From NCBI GenBank assembly GCA_018241665.1, contig JAFEDK010000026.1, positions 120,169 through 184,168 of the forward strand: 64,000 nucleotides of DNA, in the 5' to 3' direction. Position 1 is the first letter of the stretch, and each line of letters begins with the position of its first letter. The DNA comes from Pseudomonadota bacterium (lineage in GTDB: Bacteria > Pseudomonadota > Gammaproteobacteria > Burkholderiales > Rhodocyclaceae). This document shows, piece by piece, positions 16,973 to 25,870 of this stretch. A program made the position numbers and the translations under genes. The notes under the pieces were generated by a model that saw nothing but the letters and a program-made list of their open reading frames with translations, was not told the DNA's origin and made no database searches.

Positions 16973-18253
16973 TCAGAACGCCATCGAATACTGGGCGCCG
17001 AAGATCCACACCCGCGCATCATAGACGCCAGTCACCCGGCCACGGCCCAGGGCAGTCTGGTTGTTGTCGATGTGGGATTCCGGCACGTACAGGTAGGCGA
17101 CGCCGACATCGAGCGCTGAATCCTTGTTGACCTTGACCTGGGCACCGGTGGTGAACCAGGTCCGGTTGTTGTCTGGCAGGGACACCAGGCGATGCTGCGG
17201 GTCGCGCACCGGGCTCTGGTCGTAGGCGACGCCGAACTTGAGCTTCACCGCTTCGGTATAGCGGTAGTTGGCGCCCAGCGCGTAGCGCCAGGTATCGCGG
17301 AAGTCGGTGTCGAGGCTCTGCACCGTGGCGCCGTTGAGCAGCCCGGCGGTACGCACGATATCCACCTTGGGAATGCTGCTCCAGCCGGTCCACGACAGAT
17401 CGCCCAGCATCTCCCAGCGCTCGTCGAGCTTCTGGGTGACGCTGAGGATGAAGGTCGCCGGCAAATCCACGTTAGCCTTGGCAGAACCCGTCGTCAGTGC
17501 AGCACTGGCCCCCGCGGCGGGACCATCGATCTTCAGGTCGCCTTCGAGCTTATGGCGGACCTCTGAGCGGTAGGACACCCCAACCTTGGTCGTCGGACTG
17601 AGCGTGAACAAGGCGCCGAGGTTCCAGCCGAGGGACACGTCGTCAGCCGCGAAGGTGGCATGGGTCGCAGCCAGGGCAGCGGAGGTCACCGTCGCCTGAC
17701 GGCGGTAGTCCACTTCAATGCGCTGTATGCTCAACCCGCCGCCGATGGACACCTTGTCGTTGAGGCGGTAGGCCAGGCTCGGGTTGATGTTGTAGGTCTT
17801 GATGTCGAACTTGATCGCCTGGGCGCCGCCCAGCCAAGGATCGTCGTATTCGGTGATCAGGCCGAAGGGCGCACCGAGGCCGACCCCGGCATAGAGATCC
17901 TTGCTCAGCGCCCAGGACAGGTAGGCATTGGGCAGAAAAGCCCAGCTCCCCGCGTCACCGCCGTTGCCGGCACCACCCAGCACGCCGGTGCTGGAGCCCC
18001 GGTCGGAGAACTTGAAGGTCGGACGCACGATGGCCAGGCCGACCGACACCTCGCGGTCCTTCAGCTGGGTCATGCCGGCCGGGTTGAAGAAGATCGTGCT
18101 GGCGTTCTCCGCAACCGCCGCGGAACCAGCATAGGCATTGCCGATCCCGCTGGCGTTCTGCTCGAGCAGCTGGAAGCCGGCAGCCGCCGCTTGGCCGCTG
18201 GCCACGCCAAAGGCAAGCAAGGGCATCAATCGGGCGATGGTCTTCATCTTCAT
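16973..18253 (-). CDS. fadL: FadL-family outer-membrane long-chain fatty acid transporter
   Basis: Outer-membrane beta-barrel for uptake of long-chain fatty acids and other hydrophobic molecules. The signal peptide (about 25 residues, KTIARLMPLLAFGVASGQAAAA) is followed by the FadL N-terminal signature GFQLLEQNASGIGNAYAGSA and then NASTIFFNPAGMTQL, the plug/hatch region. Alternating amphipathic strands fill the rest, ending in the aromatic C-terminus QYSMAF. At 426 residues it is a normal FadL. It lies 119 bp downstream of the thioesterase gene on the same strand, so it may be read from the FadE-I-J transcript or from its own promoter. Its location among beta-oxidation genes supports a fatty-acid substrate. 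Confidence 0.92.
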   Translation of the reverse strand: MKMKTIARLMPLLAFGVASGQAAAAGFQLLEQNASGIGNAYAGSAAVAENASTIFFNPAGMTQLKDREVSVGLAIVRPTFKFSDRGSSTGVLGGAGNGGDAGSWAFLPNAYLSWALSKDLYAGVGLGAPFGLITEYDDPWLGGAQAIKFDIKTYNINPSLAYRLNDKVSIGGGLSIQRIEVDYRRQATVTSAALAATHATFAADDVSLGWNLGALFTLSPTTKVGVSYRSEVRHKLEGDLKIDGPAAGASAALTTGSAKANVDLPATFILSVTQKLDERWEMLGDLSWTGWSSIPKVDIVRTAGLLNGATVQSLDTDFRDTWRYALGANYRYTEAVKLKFGVAYDQSPVRDPQHRLVSLPDNNRTWFTTGAQVKVNKDSALDVGVAYLYVPESHIDNNQTALGRGRVTGVYDARVWIFGAQYSMAF

Positions 18254-18372
18254 ACCACTGTCTCCTCACAAGGGCGCTGTAGTTGTGTGCAGGCCACGGG
18301 GCGCGCAAACCCGCGACGATTCTAGAGCCCCGACAGACTGCCGCTACGCAGCAAATCGGGGCCCTGTTGGAT

Positions 18373-18780
18373 TCATGCAACAGTTTCGGGCGGCACCTCA
18401 CGCTTGACGCCGTTGGCATCCACCGCCACGTAGGTCAGCGTCGCCTCGGTGACCTTGACGACCACCGGGTTCTCGGGGTTGCGTTCCGCATAGACCTCGA
18501 CGTCGACGGTGATCGAGCTTTTGCCGATGCGCACGATCTCGGCGTAGAAGCTGACCATGTCGCCCACCGAAATGGGCTGCTTGAACAGGAAGGAATTGAC
18601 GGCGATGGTCGCCACCCGGCCGCGGGAGCGCTTATGGGCCGGCACCGCGCCGGCGATGTCCACCTGGGACATGATCCAGCCGCCGAACACATCGCCCGAT
18701 GGATTCAGATCGCGGGGCATCGGCATGACCCTCAGCACGGGGATCTTGCCGGCGGGCAATTGGGTGGGAATGTTGCACAT
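18373..18780 (-). CDS. yciA: Acyl-CoA thioesterase, YciA-like hotdog fold
   Basis: Hydrolyses acyl-CoA to free acid and CoA. It is a 135-residue single hotdog domain that begins MCNIPTQLPAGKIPVLRVMP. The motif DLNPSGDVFGGWIMSQVDIAG contains the catalytic Asp of the YciA/acyl-CoA thioesterase family; SFLFKQPISVGDMVSFYAEI and the C-terminal beta strands follow. ATG 18780 is preceded by AGGAG. The longer frame to 19023 is upstream-gene shadow. It lies 11 bp after fadJ, clearly in the same operon, where it could prevent CoA being trapped in acyl intermediates. Confidence 0.88.
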   Translation of the reverse strand: MCNIPTQLPAGKIPVLRVMPMPRDLNPSGDVFGGWIMSQVDIAGAVPAHKRSRGRVATIAVNSFLFKQPISVGDMVSFYAEIVRIGKSSITVDVEVYAERNPENPVVVKVTEATLTYVAVDANGVKREVPPETVA

Positions 18781-18791
18781 GGGAACTCCTG

Positions 18792-20735
18792 TCAGCGCCG
18801 GCCGCCGGAGAACGCGGCCGCGCGGGATTGGTGGAAAGGTCCGCCGGTGAAGGGCGGAAAGCCGGCCCCGAATATAACCCCGGCGTCCGCCAGATCGACA
18901 TCCTCCACCACGCCCTTGGCCACGCAGGCCTCGGCGGCCGCCTTCAGGGGCACCATGATCCGCTCCGCCAGGCCGGGCGGAATCGCACCCGGCCGGCCCT
19001 TGCGGGCCTTGCCGTCCTTCCACGCGTAAAAGCCCTGCCCGCTCTTCTTGCCCAGCTCTCCGCGCTCGACCCGCTCGGCCAACGCCCGCGGCATCACCGC
19101 CCCGGCGCCAGCCAGGGCCTTGCCGGCGGCCACGGCGATGTCCAGGCCCACCGTATCCACCAGCTCGATCGGCCCCAGCGGCATGCCGAAGGCCACCAGC
19201 GCCGCGTCTATGGTTTCCGGCGCGATGCCCTCCTCCACGCAGCGCAGCGCCTCGTACATGTACGGGCCGAGCAGCGCATTGACGAGGAAACCCGGCTCGT
19301 CCTTCACTGGCAACGGCAGCTTGTCGAGCCGGCGCACAAAAGCCGCCGCGCGCCGGAAAGCCTCGTCGCCGGACTGCGCGGCACGCACCACCTCCACCAG
19401 CGGCAGCACCGCCACCGGGTTGAAAAAATGGATCCCGACCAACCTTTCAGGCCGTGTCAGCGCCGTCGCGATATCGGCAATGCGCAGGCTGGAGGTGTTG
19501 GATGCCAGCAGCGCGTCCGGACGAGCCCGCTTTTCGATGTCGGCGAACAGCGCCCGCTTGGCCTCCAGGTCTTCGAAGATCGCCTCGATGATCACGTCGG
19601 CCTTCGCCACGCCATGGCCGGCCGGATCGGGAATCAGACGATCCAGGGCGAAACGGGCCTCCCTCGGCTTACTGCGGAATTTGCGCCCGAAGCGCTGCGC
19701 GGCACGGGCGATTGCCGGCGCGATGCGCTCGACGGACTGGTCCTGCAGCGTGACCGTCATGCCACGCAGCGCGCATTCGGCCGCAATGTCGCCGCCCATC
19801 ACGCCGGCACCAACCACATGTACATGGCGCGGCCGGAAGTCTCCATCCTTGCCGAAGCCCTTCAGGCGCTCCTGCAGGAAGAACACGCGGATCAGGTTGC
19901 GCGCCGTCGGCGAACGGAAAATCGCGCCCAGCGACGATGGCGAAGCGGCCGGCACCGCCAGCGCGTTGCCGCCGTGATTGGCCCAGGTATCGATGATCGC
20001 GAAGGGCGCCGGGTAATGCTCCCGGCGCACCTTGGCTTCCGCAGTCTTGCGCGCCTTGGCCGCGACAATGCCACGCAGCGGGCCGTTCATCAGCGCCTGC
20101 CCGATGGACGGCCTGCGCGGCGGCCGACCGGACATCAGCAGTATCCGCGCCGCGTCTTCCATCACCCGTGTCGGCACGCAGTCGTCGGCGAGGCCCAGGC
20201 GCTTCGCCTTCGGCCCATCGACGCCCTTGCCGGTCAGCATCATGTCGAGGGCCGCCGCCGGGCCGATCAGCCGCGGCAGGCGCAGCATGCCGCCCCACGC
20301 CGGCATGATGCCCAGCATCACCTCGGGCAACGCCAGGCGCGTGCCGGGTTCGTCCACCACCAGCCGGTAGCGGCAGGCCAGCGCCAGCTCCAGCCCGCCA
20401 CCCATGCAGTGGCCGCGCACCAGCGCCAGGGTCGGAAAACGCAGCGCAGCCAGGCGTTCGAACAGGCTCCAGCCCCGCTCCACCAGCTTGCGTGCCCCGT
20501 CGGCGGAATCGATGCGGGTGAACTCCTCGATATCGGCCCCGGCGATGAAGCCGGCGGCCTTGCCGGAGCGGATCACCAATCCGCTTGGCGGACGCACGGT
20601 GAGCTGATCGACGATGGCCTCCAGCTCGGCCATCACCCGGCTACCCAGCGTGTTGGCGGCAGCGCCCGGCACGTCGAGGGTCGCCCAGGCGATGCCGTCG
20701 GCGTCCCGTTCCAGTTTCCAATTGAGCAGCTCCAT
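18792..20735 (-). CDS. fadJ: FadJ-type enoyl-CoA hydratase / 3-hydroxyacyl-CoA dehydrogenase
   Basis: Bifunctional beta-oxidation enzyme with the hydratase domain first. The crotonase half (about residues 1-290) has SGKAAGFIAGADIEEF and GHCMGGGLELALACRYR. The dehydrogenase half has VHVVGAGVMGGDIAAECALRG, LLASNTSSLRIADIA and VGIHFFNPVAVLPLVEVV. At 647 residues it is shorter than E. coli FadJ (714), with a trimmed C-terminal domain. ATG 20735 overlaps the fadI stop by one base (TGATG); a GTG one codon earlier is also possible. It forms an operon with fadI upstream and the thioesterase downstream. Confidence 0.92.
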   Translation of the reverse strand: MELLNWKLERDADGIAWATLDVPGAAANTLGSRVMAELEAIVDQLTVRPPSGLVIRSGKAAGFIAGADIEEFTRIDSADGARKLVERGWSLFERLAALRFPTLALVRGHCMGGGLELALACRYRLVVDEPGTRLALPEVMLGIMPAWGGMLRLPRLIGPAAALDMMLTGKGVDGPKAKRLGLADDCVPTRVMEDAARILLMSGRPPRRPSIGQALMNGPLRGIVAAKARKTAEAKVRREHYPAPFAIIDTWANHGGNALAVPAASPSSLGAIFRSPTARNLIRVFFLQERLKGFGKDGDFRPRHVHVVGAGVMGGDIAAECALRGMTVTLQDQSVERIAPAIARAAQRFGRKFRSKPREARFALDRLIPDPAGHGVAKADVIIEAIFEDLEAKRALFADIEKRARPDALLASNTSSLRIADIATALTRPERLVGIHFFNPVAVLPLVEVVRAAQSGDEAFRRAAAFVRRLDKLPLPVKDEPGFLVNALLGPYMYEALRCVEEGIAPETIDAALVAFGMPLGPIELVDTVGLDIAVAAGKALAGAGAVMPRALAERVERGELGKKSGQGFYAWKDGKARKGRPGAIPPGLAERIMVPLKAAAEACVAKGVVEDVDLADAGVIFGAGFPPFTGGPFHQSRAAAFSGGRR

Positions 20736-22018
20736 CACAAGGCCTCCACCAGCATCGCGCCACCCTGGCCACCACCAATGCAGATGCTGGCGATACCGCG
20801 CCGGCCGCCGCTGCGGCGCAGAGCGTGCAGCAGATGCAGCACGATGCGCGCGCCGCTGGCCCCTACCGGATGGCCGAGGGCCACTGCGCCGCCATCCACA
20901 TTGAGGCGGGCGGGATCGATGGCCCCCAGCACGCCGGGCAAGCCCAGCAGCTCACGGCAGTAGGTGTCGTCCTGCCAGGCGCGCAGGCAGGCGATCACCT
21001 GCGCGGCGAAGGCTTCATTGATCTCCCACAGATCCACGTCATCGAGACCAAGCCCATGGCGCTGCAGGATCGGCGTCGCAGCATGAACGGGGCCAAGCCC
21101 CATCTGGTCCGGCTCCAGGCCGGCCCACTGGCTGTCGACGATGTGCCCGATCGGCTGCAGGCCGAAGCGCTCCACCGCCGTACCGGAAGCCAGCACCAGC
21201 CAGGTCGCGCCGTCGGTGATCTGGGAGCTGTTGGCAGCGGTGACACGACCGTACTTCCTGTCGAAGAAGGGCTTCGGCTTGGCCATTCCAGCCAGGCTCG
21301 CATCCCGGCGCAGACCGTCGTCGGCGTCGTAGACCGATCCGTCAGCGCCAATCAGCGGCACCAGCTCGTCAGCGAAATGGCCAGCATCCTGGGCCGCAGC
21401 CACACGCTGGTGGCTCGCGACGGCGTAAGCATCCATGTCCTGCCGCGTGATGCCGAACTTCCAGGCCAGGTTCTCGGCGGTCTGCCCCATCAGCTGGCCG
21501 ACGATGGGATCGGTAAGGCCCTTCATGATGCCGATCACCGGCGCCAGGTGCTTCAGGCGGAAGCCTTTCAGCGCGGCCAGCCGCTCGCCCCAGCCGCGCG
21601 CCGCCATCCAGCCGGCGAAGACGCGCACCATTTCATCGGAGAACAACAGCGGCGCACGGGACAAGGCATCGACACCACCGGCCAGCACCAGTTGCGAACG
21701 ACCACAACGGATGTTGGCGATCGCCGAATCCAGGGCCTGCATGCCCGACGCACAGTTGCGCATCACCGTCCAGCCCGGCACCTTGAGGCCGCAGCCCATG
21801 CGCAGCGCCACCACGCGGCCGATGTTCACCTCGTCCGGCGACGGGCTCGCACAACCGAGGATCACCTCGTCGAGCTGATCCGGTGCAAAAGGCTGGCGCA
21901 ACAGCAGCGCGCTGCCGGCGGCTGTGGCGAGGTCGGCGGCAGCGAATGGCCCCGGGCCACTGCGGGCTTTCAGAAAGGGGGTTCGCACCCCATCGATGAC
22001 GTAGATCGGCTCGTTCAT
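20735..22018 (-). CDS. fadI: Acetyl-CoA acyltransferase (FadI-type thiolase)
   Basis: 3-ketoacyl-CoA thiolase partnering with FadJ. It opens MNEPIYVIDGVRTPF. The nucleophilic Cys is in MRNCASGMQALDSA, and the C-terminal catalytic elements WEINEAFAAQVIAC, GGAVALGHPVGASGARI and SICIGGGQGGAML are intact. Its 427-residue length, longer than FadA-type thiolases, fits FadI. ATG 22018 is used; a GTG three codons upstream (22027) has a closer AGGGA element, so either start is possible. Its stop overlaps the fadJ start, and fadE lies about 40 bp upstream on the same strand. Confidence 0.92.
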   Translation of the reverse strand: MNEPIYVIDGVRTPFLKARSGPGPFAAADLATAAGSALLLRQPFAPDQLDEVILGCASPSPDEVNIGRVVALRMGCGLKVPGWTVMRNCASGMQALDSAIANIRCGRSQLVLAGGVDALSRAPLLFSDEMVRVFAGWMAARGWGERLAALKGFRLKHLAPVIGIMKGLTDPIVGQLMGQTAENLAWKFGITRQDMDAYAVASHQRVAAAQDAGHFADELVPLIGADGSVYDADDGLRRDASLAGMAKPKPFFDRKYGRVTAANSSQITDGATWLVLASGTAVERFGLQPIGHIVDSQWAGLEPDQMGLGPVHAATPILQRHGLGLDDVDLWEINEAFAAQVIACLRAWQDDTYCRELLGLPGVLGAIDPARLNVDGGAVALGHPVGASGARIVLHLLHALRRSGGRRGIASICIGGGQGGAMLVEAL

Positions 22019-22059
22019 GGTTCGCACGGGTCCCTTTCCTCAGGCGCGCCCGATCCCGC

Positions 22060-24537
22060 TCAGGCAGTCTTGTGCTGGGGTTCGGTGATGTCCGCCAGCG
22101 CGTCGCGCAAGCCAAAATCATAGGGAAAATCGTCCACGCGGATGACCTTGTCGCGCAATTCACCGCGACGCTTGATCAGCGCGTACTCGTTGCCCGAGAT
22201 GATGCCACCCGCCACCGCCGCGTCATACAACGCATCGACCCCGCCACCGACCAGCAGGCCGGGCGTGAAATGGCCTTCCCTGATCGCGCGGCGCACCTTG
22301 GCCTCGACCGGCTCCGCCGCAAGCGTGGCGTGCAACGCGGCCTCCAGCGCACCGACCGGCTCCTCCACATCCTTCGGCAGATACACATCGGAGGTCAGCC
22401 GGTCGCGGGTCGCCGACGGCTCGATGAGCAGGCCCGCCACCTGATGCCCGAGGGCGTCCGACGGCACCACATAGGGACGCCCGAGCGGAAAGACCACGAG
22501 GCGCCGCAGCAGCATCGCGAACAGCCGGTTGGGGAAATTGGCGATGACGCCCTCGAAGGCATTCTGCGCCTTGAACATGCAGTCCCAGATCGCCCAGTGC
22601 ATCAGCGGCGCATCATCGGCCTGGCGCCCTTCGTCCTCGTAGCGCTTGAGGGTGGCGGATGCCAGGTACATCAGCGACAGGATGTCACCGAGGCGGGCCG
22701 ACAGCTTCTCCTTGCGCTTCAGTGCGCCGCCGAGGGTCCCCATCGACACGTCGGCAAGCAGCGCGAAGGCCGCGGAGAAGCGCGTGAGTTGCTGGTAGTA
22801 ACGACGGGTTTCCGGTGCCACGTCGGCCGGCACCGCCACGAAATGGGAGCCGGTCAGGCCCATCACCAGCGCCCGCGCGGCATTGCCGATCGTGTAACCA
22901 ATATGGCCCCAGAAAGCCTGGTCGAAGACTGGCAGATCACCACTCCGCGCCGCATCCATTTCCTTCAGCACATAGGGATGGCAGCGGATCGCCCCCTGGC
23001 CGAAGAGGATCAGGCTGCGGGTCAGGATGTTGGCCCCCTCGACGGTGATGCCTACCGGAACCTGCTGGTAGGCCCGGCCGAGGAAGTTCTGCGGCCCCAG
23101 GCAGATGCCCTTGCCGCCGATCACGTCCATGCCGTCATTGACCGCCTGGCGGGCCCTTTCGGTGACGTGGTACTTGACGATGGCCGAGACCACAGCCGGC
23201 TTCTCGCCGAGGTCGATCGCCCCGGCGGTCATCACCCGCGCCGCGTCGCACAGGTAGGCGTTGGCGCCGATACGGGTCAGCGCCTCCTCAACCCCTTCGA
23301 AGCGCCCGATGGCGGTCTTGAACTGGTAGCGCACGCGGGCATAGGCGCCGACCGCGCGGGCCGTCATCTTCAACATGCCGGTGTTGGAACCGGGCAGCGA
23401 GATCGAACGCCCCGCCGCCAGGCATTCCATCAACATCCGCCAGCCCTGCCCCGCCATCTGCGGGCCACCGATGATGAAGTCGAGGGGCATGAACACGTCA
23501 CGCCCGCGGATCGGCCCGTTCATCCACACCGCATTGAGCGGGAAGTGGCGGCGGCCGATATCCACGCCCGGATGATCGTGGGGCACCAGCGCACAGGTGA
23601 TGCCCAGGTCCTCCACGTCACCGAGCAGGCGATCCGGATCGTAGAGACGGAAAGCCAGGCCGAACACCGTACACACCGGCGCCAGCGTGATGTAGCGCTT
23701 GTCGAAGCTGACCCGCATGCCCAGCACTTCGCGCCCCTGGTACTGGCCACGACAGACGACGCCCGCGTCCGGAATCGAAGCCGCATCGGACCCCGCCCAT
23801 GGGCTGGTCAGCGCAAAGGCAGGAATATCGACGCCGGCAGCCAGCCGCGGCAGGTAGTGCTGCTTCTGCTCGGGCGTACCGTAGTGCAGCAGCAATTCAG
23901 CCGGGCCGAGCGAATTGGGCACCATCACCGTCACCGCAGGTGCCGACGAGCGGGTGGACAGCTTGGTCACCACCTGGGAATGGGCATAGGCCGAGAAGCC
24001 CTTGCCGCCGTATTCCTTAGGAATGATCATGCCGAGGAAACCGCGCTCCTTGATGTACTTCCACACTTCGGCCGGCATGTCCTGGTGCTGGGTCATCTCC
24101 CAGTCGCAGGTCAGACGGCACAGTTCGGCGGTGTCCTCATCGAGAAAGCGCTGCTCCTCGGCGCTGAGCTTCGGCACCGGGTAAGCCAGCAGCTTTTTCC
24201 AATCCGGGCGACCGGCGAACAGCTCCCCCTCCCACCACACCGTGCCAGCCTCCAACGCATCCTTCTCGGTCTGCGACATGGACGGCAGCGCCTTGCGAAA
24301 AGCCTTGAAGATCGTCGCGGTAACAAGGCTGCGACGCAGACCAGGCAGCAGGAACACTGCACCTACCGCAGCCGCCCCGCCAATCACGCCGGTCACCATG
24401 ATCGACGACCAGCCGGCCGTGATTGCCGAAGCCGCCAGCCACAGCAGGCACGCCCCATACCAAGCAACAAACGGCGCCCGCCAGTAGGCAAGCGCAAGCA
24501 GCACAACGGGCAGGAAAAACAGGAACACATACGACAT
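22060..24537 (-). CDS. fadE: Acyl-CoA dehydrogenase FadE
   Basis: Large FAD-dependent acyl-CoA dehydrogenase catalysing the first oxidation of beta-oxidation, membrane-associated in proteobacteria. It begins with three hydrophobic segments (YVFLFFLPVVLLALAYW, then FVAWYGACLLWLAASAITAG and a third near residue 55), followed by TEKDALEAGTVWWEGELF, a FadE signature. Substrate and FAD-binding motifs FALTSPWAGSDAAS and GKGICLGPQNFLGRAYQ follow, with the long C-terminal DUF1974 extension. At 825 residues it matches E. coli FadE (814). ATG 24537 sits 7 nt after GGAG; GTG 24540 is also in frame. It is flanked by the PsrA-like repressor upstream and fadI downstream, likely in one operon. Confidence 0.94.
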   Translation of the reverse strand: MSYVFLFFLPVVLLALAYWRAPFVAWYGACLLWLAASAITAGWSSIMVTGVIGGAAAVGAVFLLPGLRRSLVTATIFKAFRKALPSMSQTEKDALEAGTVWWEGELFAGRPDWKKLLAYPVPKLSAEEQRFLDEDTAELCRLTCDWEMTQHQDMPAEVWKYIKERGFLGMIIPKEYGGKGFSAYAHSQVVTKLSTRSSAPAVTVMVPNSLGPAELLLHYGTPEQKQHYLPRLAAGVDIPAFALTSPWAGSDAASIPDAGVVCRGQYQGREVLGMRVSFDKRYITLAPVCTVFGLAFRLYDPDRLLGDVEDLGITCALVPHDHPGVDIGRRHFPLNAVWMNGPIRGRDVFMPLDFIIGGPQMAGQGWRMLMECLAAGRSISLPGSNTGMLKMTARAVGAYARVRYQFKTAIGRFEGVEEALTRIGANAYLCDAARVMTAGAIDLGEKPAVVSAIVKYHVTERARQAVNDGMDVIGGKGICLGPQNFLGRAYQQVPVGITVEGANILTRSLILFGQGAIRCHPYVLKEMDAARSGDLPVFDQAFWGHIGYTIGNAARALVMGLTGSHFVAVPADVAPETRRYYQQLTRFSAAFALLADVSMGTLGGALKRKEKLSARLGDILSLMYLASATLKRYEDEGRQADDAPLMHWAIWDCMFKAQNAFEGVIANFPNRLFAMLLRRLVVFPLGRPYVVPSDALGHQVAGLLIEPSATRDRLTSDVYLPKDVEEPVGALEAALHATLAAEPVEAKVRRAIREGHFTPGLLVGGGVDALYDAAVAGGIISGNEYALIKRRGELRDKVIRVDDFPYDFGLRDALADITEPQHKTA

Positions 24538-24607
24538 CACAAGTCTCCTTTACTCGGCGCCGTCCTGGCAGCGCGCTGTCTTTTATATACCAATGTCTTT
24601 TCTCGTC

Positions 24608-25276
24608 CTACTGTGCAGCCCCGAAGTCCGCCAGCGGCGCACGCAAGCCACCGAGCAGGAAGCTCATCAGACGCGACTCGAGACGTGACGGATCCTCGTC
24701 GTCGAATTTGCCGGTCACCAGTTGCAGCGCGTCCGTACCGGCGATGGCATAGGACATCGCCCCCATCATGAAATGGAAGCGCCACAGGATCTCGTTGCGA
24801 TCCACTTCCGGCAGCGCGCGATACAGCGCCGCCAGAAAGTGCTCGACGCATTCAGCGTATTCCTCGGCGAGAAATTTGCGCACGAAGGCCTGCGGCTCGG
24901 TGTAGGTCCGACCGAGCAGGCGCATGAAAGTATGGCCGCCCCCTTCCACATCGGACGCCATGCGTAGCGCCGTACCGAAGAAAGCATCGACGATGCGGCT
25001 GGGCTTGATCGATGCGCCGCCAGCTTCCGCCTCCAGTTCCCCCAAACGGGTCAGGCGGATGCGGTTCAGCTCGGTGAGGCGGCGGTGGAACACCTCCTGG
25101 ATGAGTTGTTCCTTGGAGCCGAAGTGATAATTGACGGCGGCCAGATTCACACCGGCGTGGCTGGTGATGCTGCGCATCGATGTACCGTCGAAGCCCTGCT
25201 CCATAAACAGGACCTCCGCCACATCAAGGATGCGGCTGCGCGTATCTCCGTGGCCTTTGGCGAGACTGTCGGTCAT
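24608..25276 (-). CDS. PsrA/FadR-like TetR-family regulator
   Basis: A 222-residue TetR regulator. The helix-turn-helix SRILDVAEVLFMEQGFDGTSMRSI and the conserved HAGVNLAAVNYHFGSKEQLIQEVF are very close in style to Pseudomonas PsrA, which represses beta-oxidation and is released by long-chain fatty acids. It is the first gene of the fadE-fadI-fadJ-thioesterase run, 70 bp upstream of fadE. Its own promoter region holds a perfect 12-bp palindrome nested in a wider dyad, so autoregulation is likely. The PsrA assignment is by sequence resemblance only. Confidence 0.87.
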   Translation of the reverse strand: MTDSLAKGHGDTRSRILDVAEVLFMEQGFDGTSMRSITSHAGVNLAAVNYHFGSKEQLIQEVFHRRLTELNRIRLTRLGELEAEAGGASIKPSRIVDAFFGTALRMASDVEGGGHTFMRLLGRTYTEPQAFVRKFLAEEYAECVEHFLAALYRALPEVDRNEILWRFHFMMGAMSYAIAGTDALQLVTGKFDDEDPSRLESRLMSFLLGGLRAPLADFGAAQ

Positions 25277-25292
25277 GGCACACCTGTCGGTC

Positions 25293-25337
25293 TGAAACGA
25301 AAATTAAAACGTACGTTTGAATAATACAGACGTTTCA
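25293..25337. promoter_or_regulatory. Nested palindromic operator of the PsrA-like regulator
   Basis: AAACGTACGTTT (25307-25318) is a perfect 12-bp palindrome. Outside it, TGAAACG (25293-25299) and CGTTTCA (25331-25337) form a second inverted pair. The core resembles the known PsrA-type half sites (AAAC-N4-GTTT). It starts 17 bp upstream of the regulator ATG and is suited to autoregulation of the fadE operon. Confidence 0.72.
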
Positions 25338-25587
25338 GTATTCGTCAAGCCATCCAACGACACGGCACTGACCCTAGCCGTCCTGCACCGCACCTTCGGC
25401 TTGCCCGCCGACCGGGCCCTATGGCCCTATGGCCCGCGGGCCGACGCGATTCAAGACAGGCCGAGCCTTGCCGTCAGCCACATCCGGCTTGCCAACGATC
25501 CGATGCAGAGCCCGCCCGCAGCCATGATCGACCGTCCGCGGAAAGCAAAGCACTCGGTCGACAGCCAGGCCGCAGCACAATAAATTG

Positions 25588-25718
25588 TTTTATTACGCAA
25601 TAAAAATATTCAAAAACACTGCGGACTGACTACAACTAGAATTGAACTGTCTCCTCCACCCCTCCTCCTTTGGTGTGGATTTAGCCCGGGCTTCCAGAAG
25701 CTCGGGCTTTTTCTTTTT
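25588..25718 (+). ncRNA. Candidate small RNA with intrinsic terminator
   Basis: An AT-rich stretch containing the dyad TTTTATT-ACGC-AATAAAA (25588-25605) is followed by about 75 nt that include a C/U-rich anti-Shine-Dalgarno-like segment (CTCCTCC and CCTCCTCC near 25651-25669). A strong plus-strand terminator ends it. No credible gene precedes this terminator on the plus strand, so something must be transcribed here. A -35-like TTGTTT at 25585 is weak and the 5' end is not fixed. The rest of the gap 25338-25587 shows no convincing gene. Confidence 0.4.
25683..25718 (+). terminator. Rho-independent terminator of the candidate small RNA
   Basis: AGCCCGGGCTTC and the complementary GAAGCTCGGGCT form a stem around a tiny loop (25683-25708), followed by TTTTCTTTTT. 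It is a canonical plus-strand terminator, back to back with the minus-strand terminator of the adjacent regulator gene. Confidence 0.88.
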
Positions 25719-25734
25719 CGGCACGTCACACGGA

Positions 25735-25762
25735 AACAAAAAAACCCTCGCAAGGAGGGTTT
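25735..25762 (-). terminator. Rho-independent terminator after the AcoR-type regulator
   Basis: AAACCCTC (25742-25749) pairs with GAGGGTTT (25755-25762). Read on the minus strand the stem is followed by a run of T residues. It lies about 108 bp after the stop of the sigma-54 regulator at 25871 and closes that transcript. Confidence 0.88.
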
Positions 25763-25870
25763 CAGGAATGAGTTCGAAACGACAGTAACGTTGGGCAGGC
25801 GCAGGCCCGAAGTCCGCCAGCGCGGAAGGACGAACGCGGAACCGGCAGGCTCCGCGTCCGGCAAACGGTG

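Noticed and set aside
18313-18365. Terminator after the thioesterase gene
   Set aside because: The GCCCCGA/TCGGGGC arms are separated by a loop of more than 25 nt and no T-run follows, so termination is doubtful and read-through into fadL remains possible.
22072-24771. 899-codon plus-strand open frame opposite fadE
   Set aside because: Same reason: fadE is complete on the other strand and the plus-strand frame has no domain, ribosome-binding site or codon logic.
25317-25583. 88-codon plus-strand frame in the gap upstream of the PsrA-like gene
   Set aside because: It begins at a TTG inside the palindromic operator, has no ribosome-binding site and no recognisable features. It could only be real if transcribed with the candidate small RNA.
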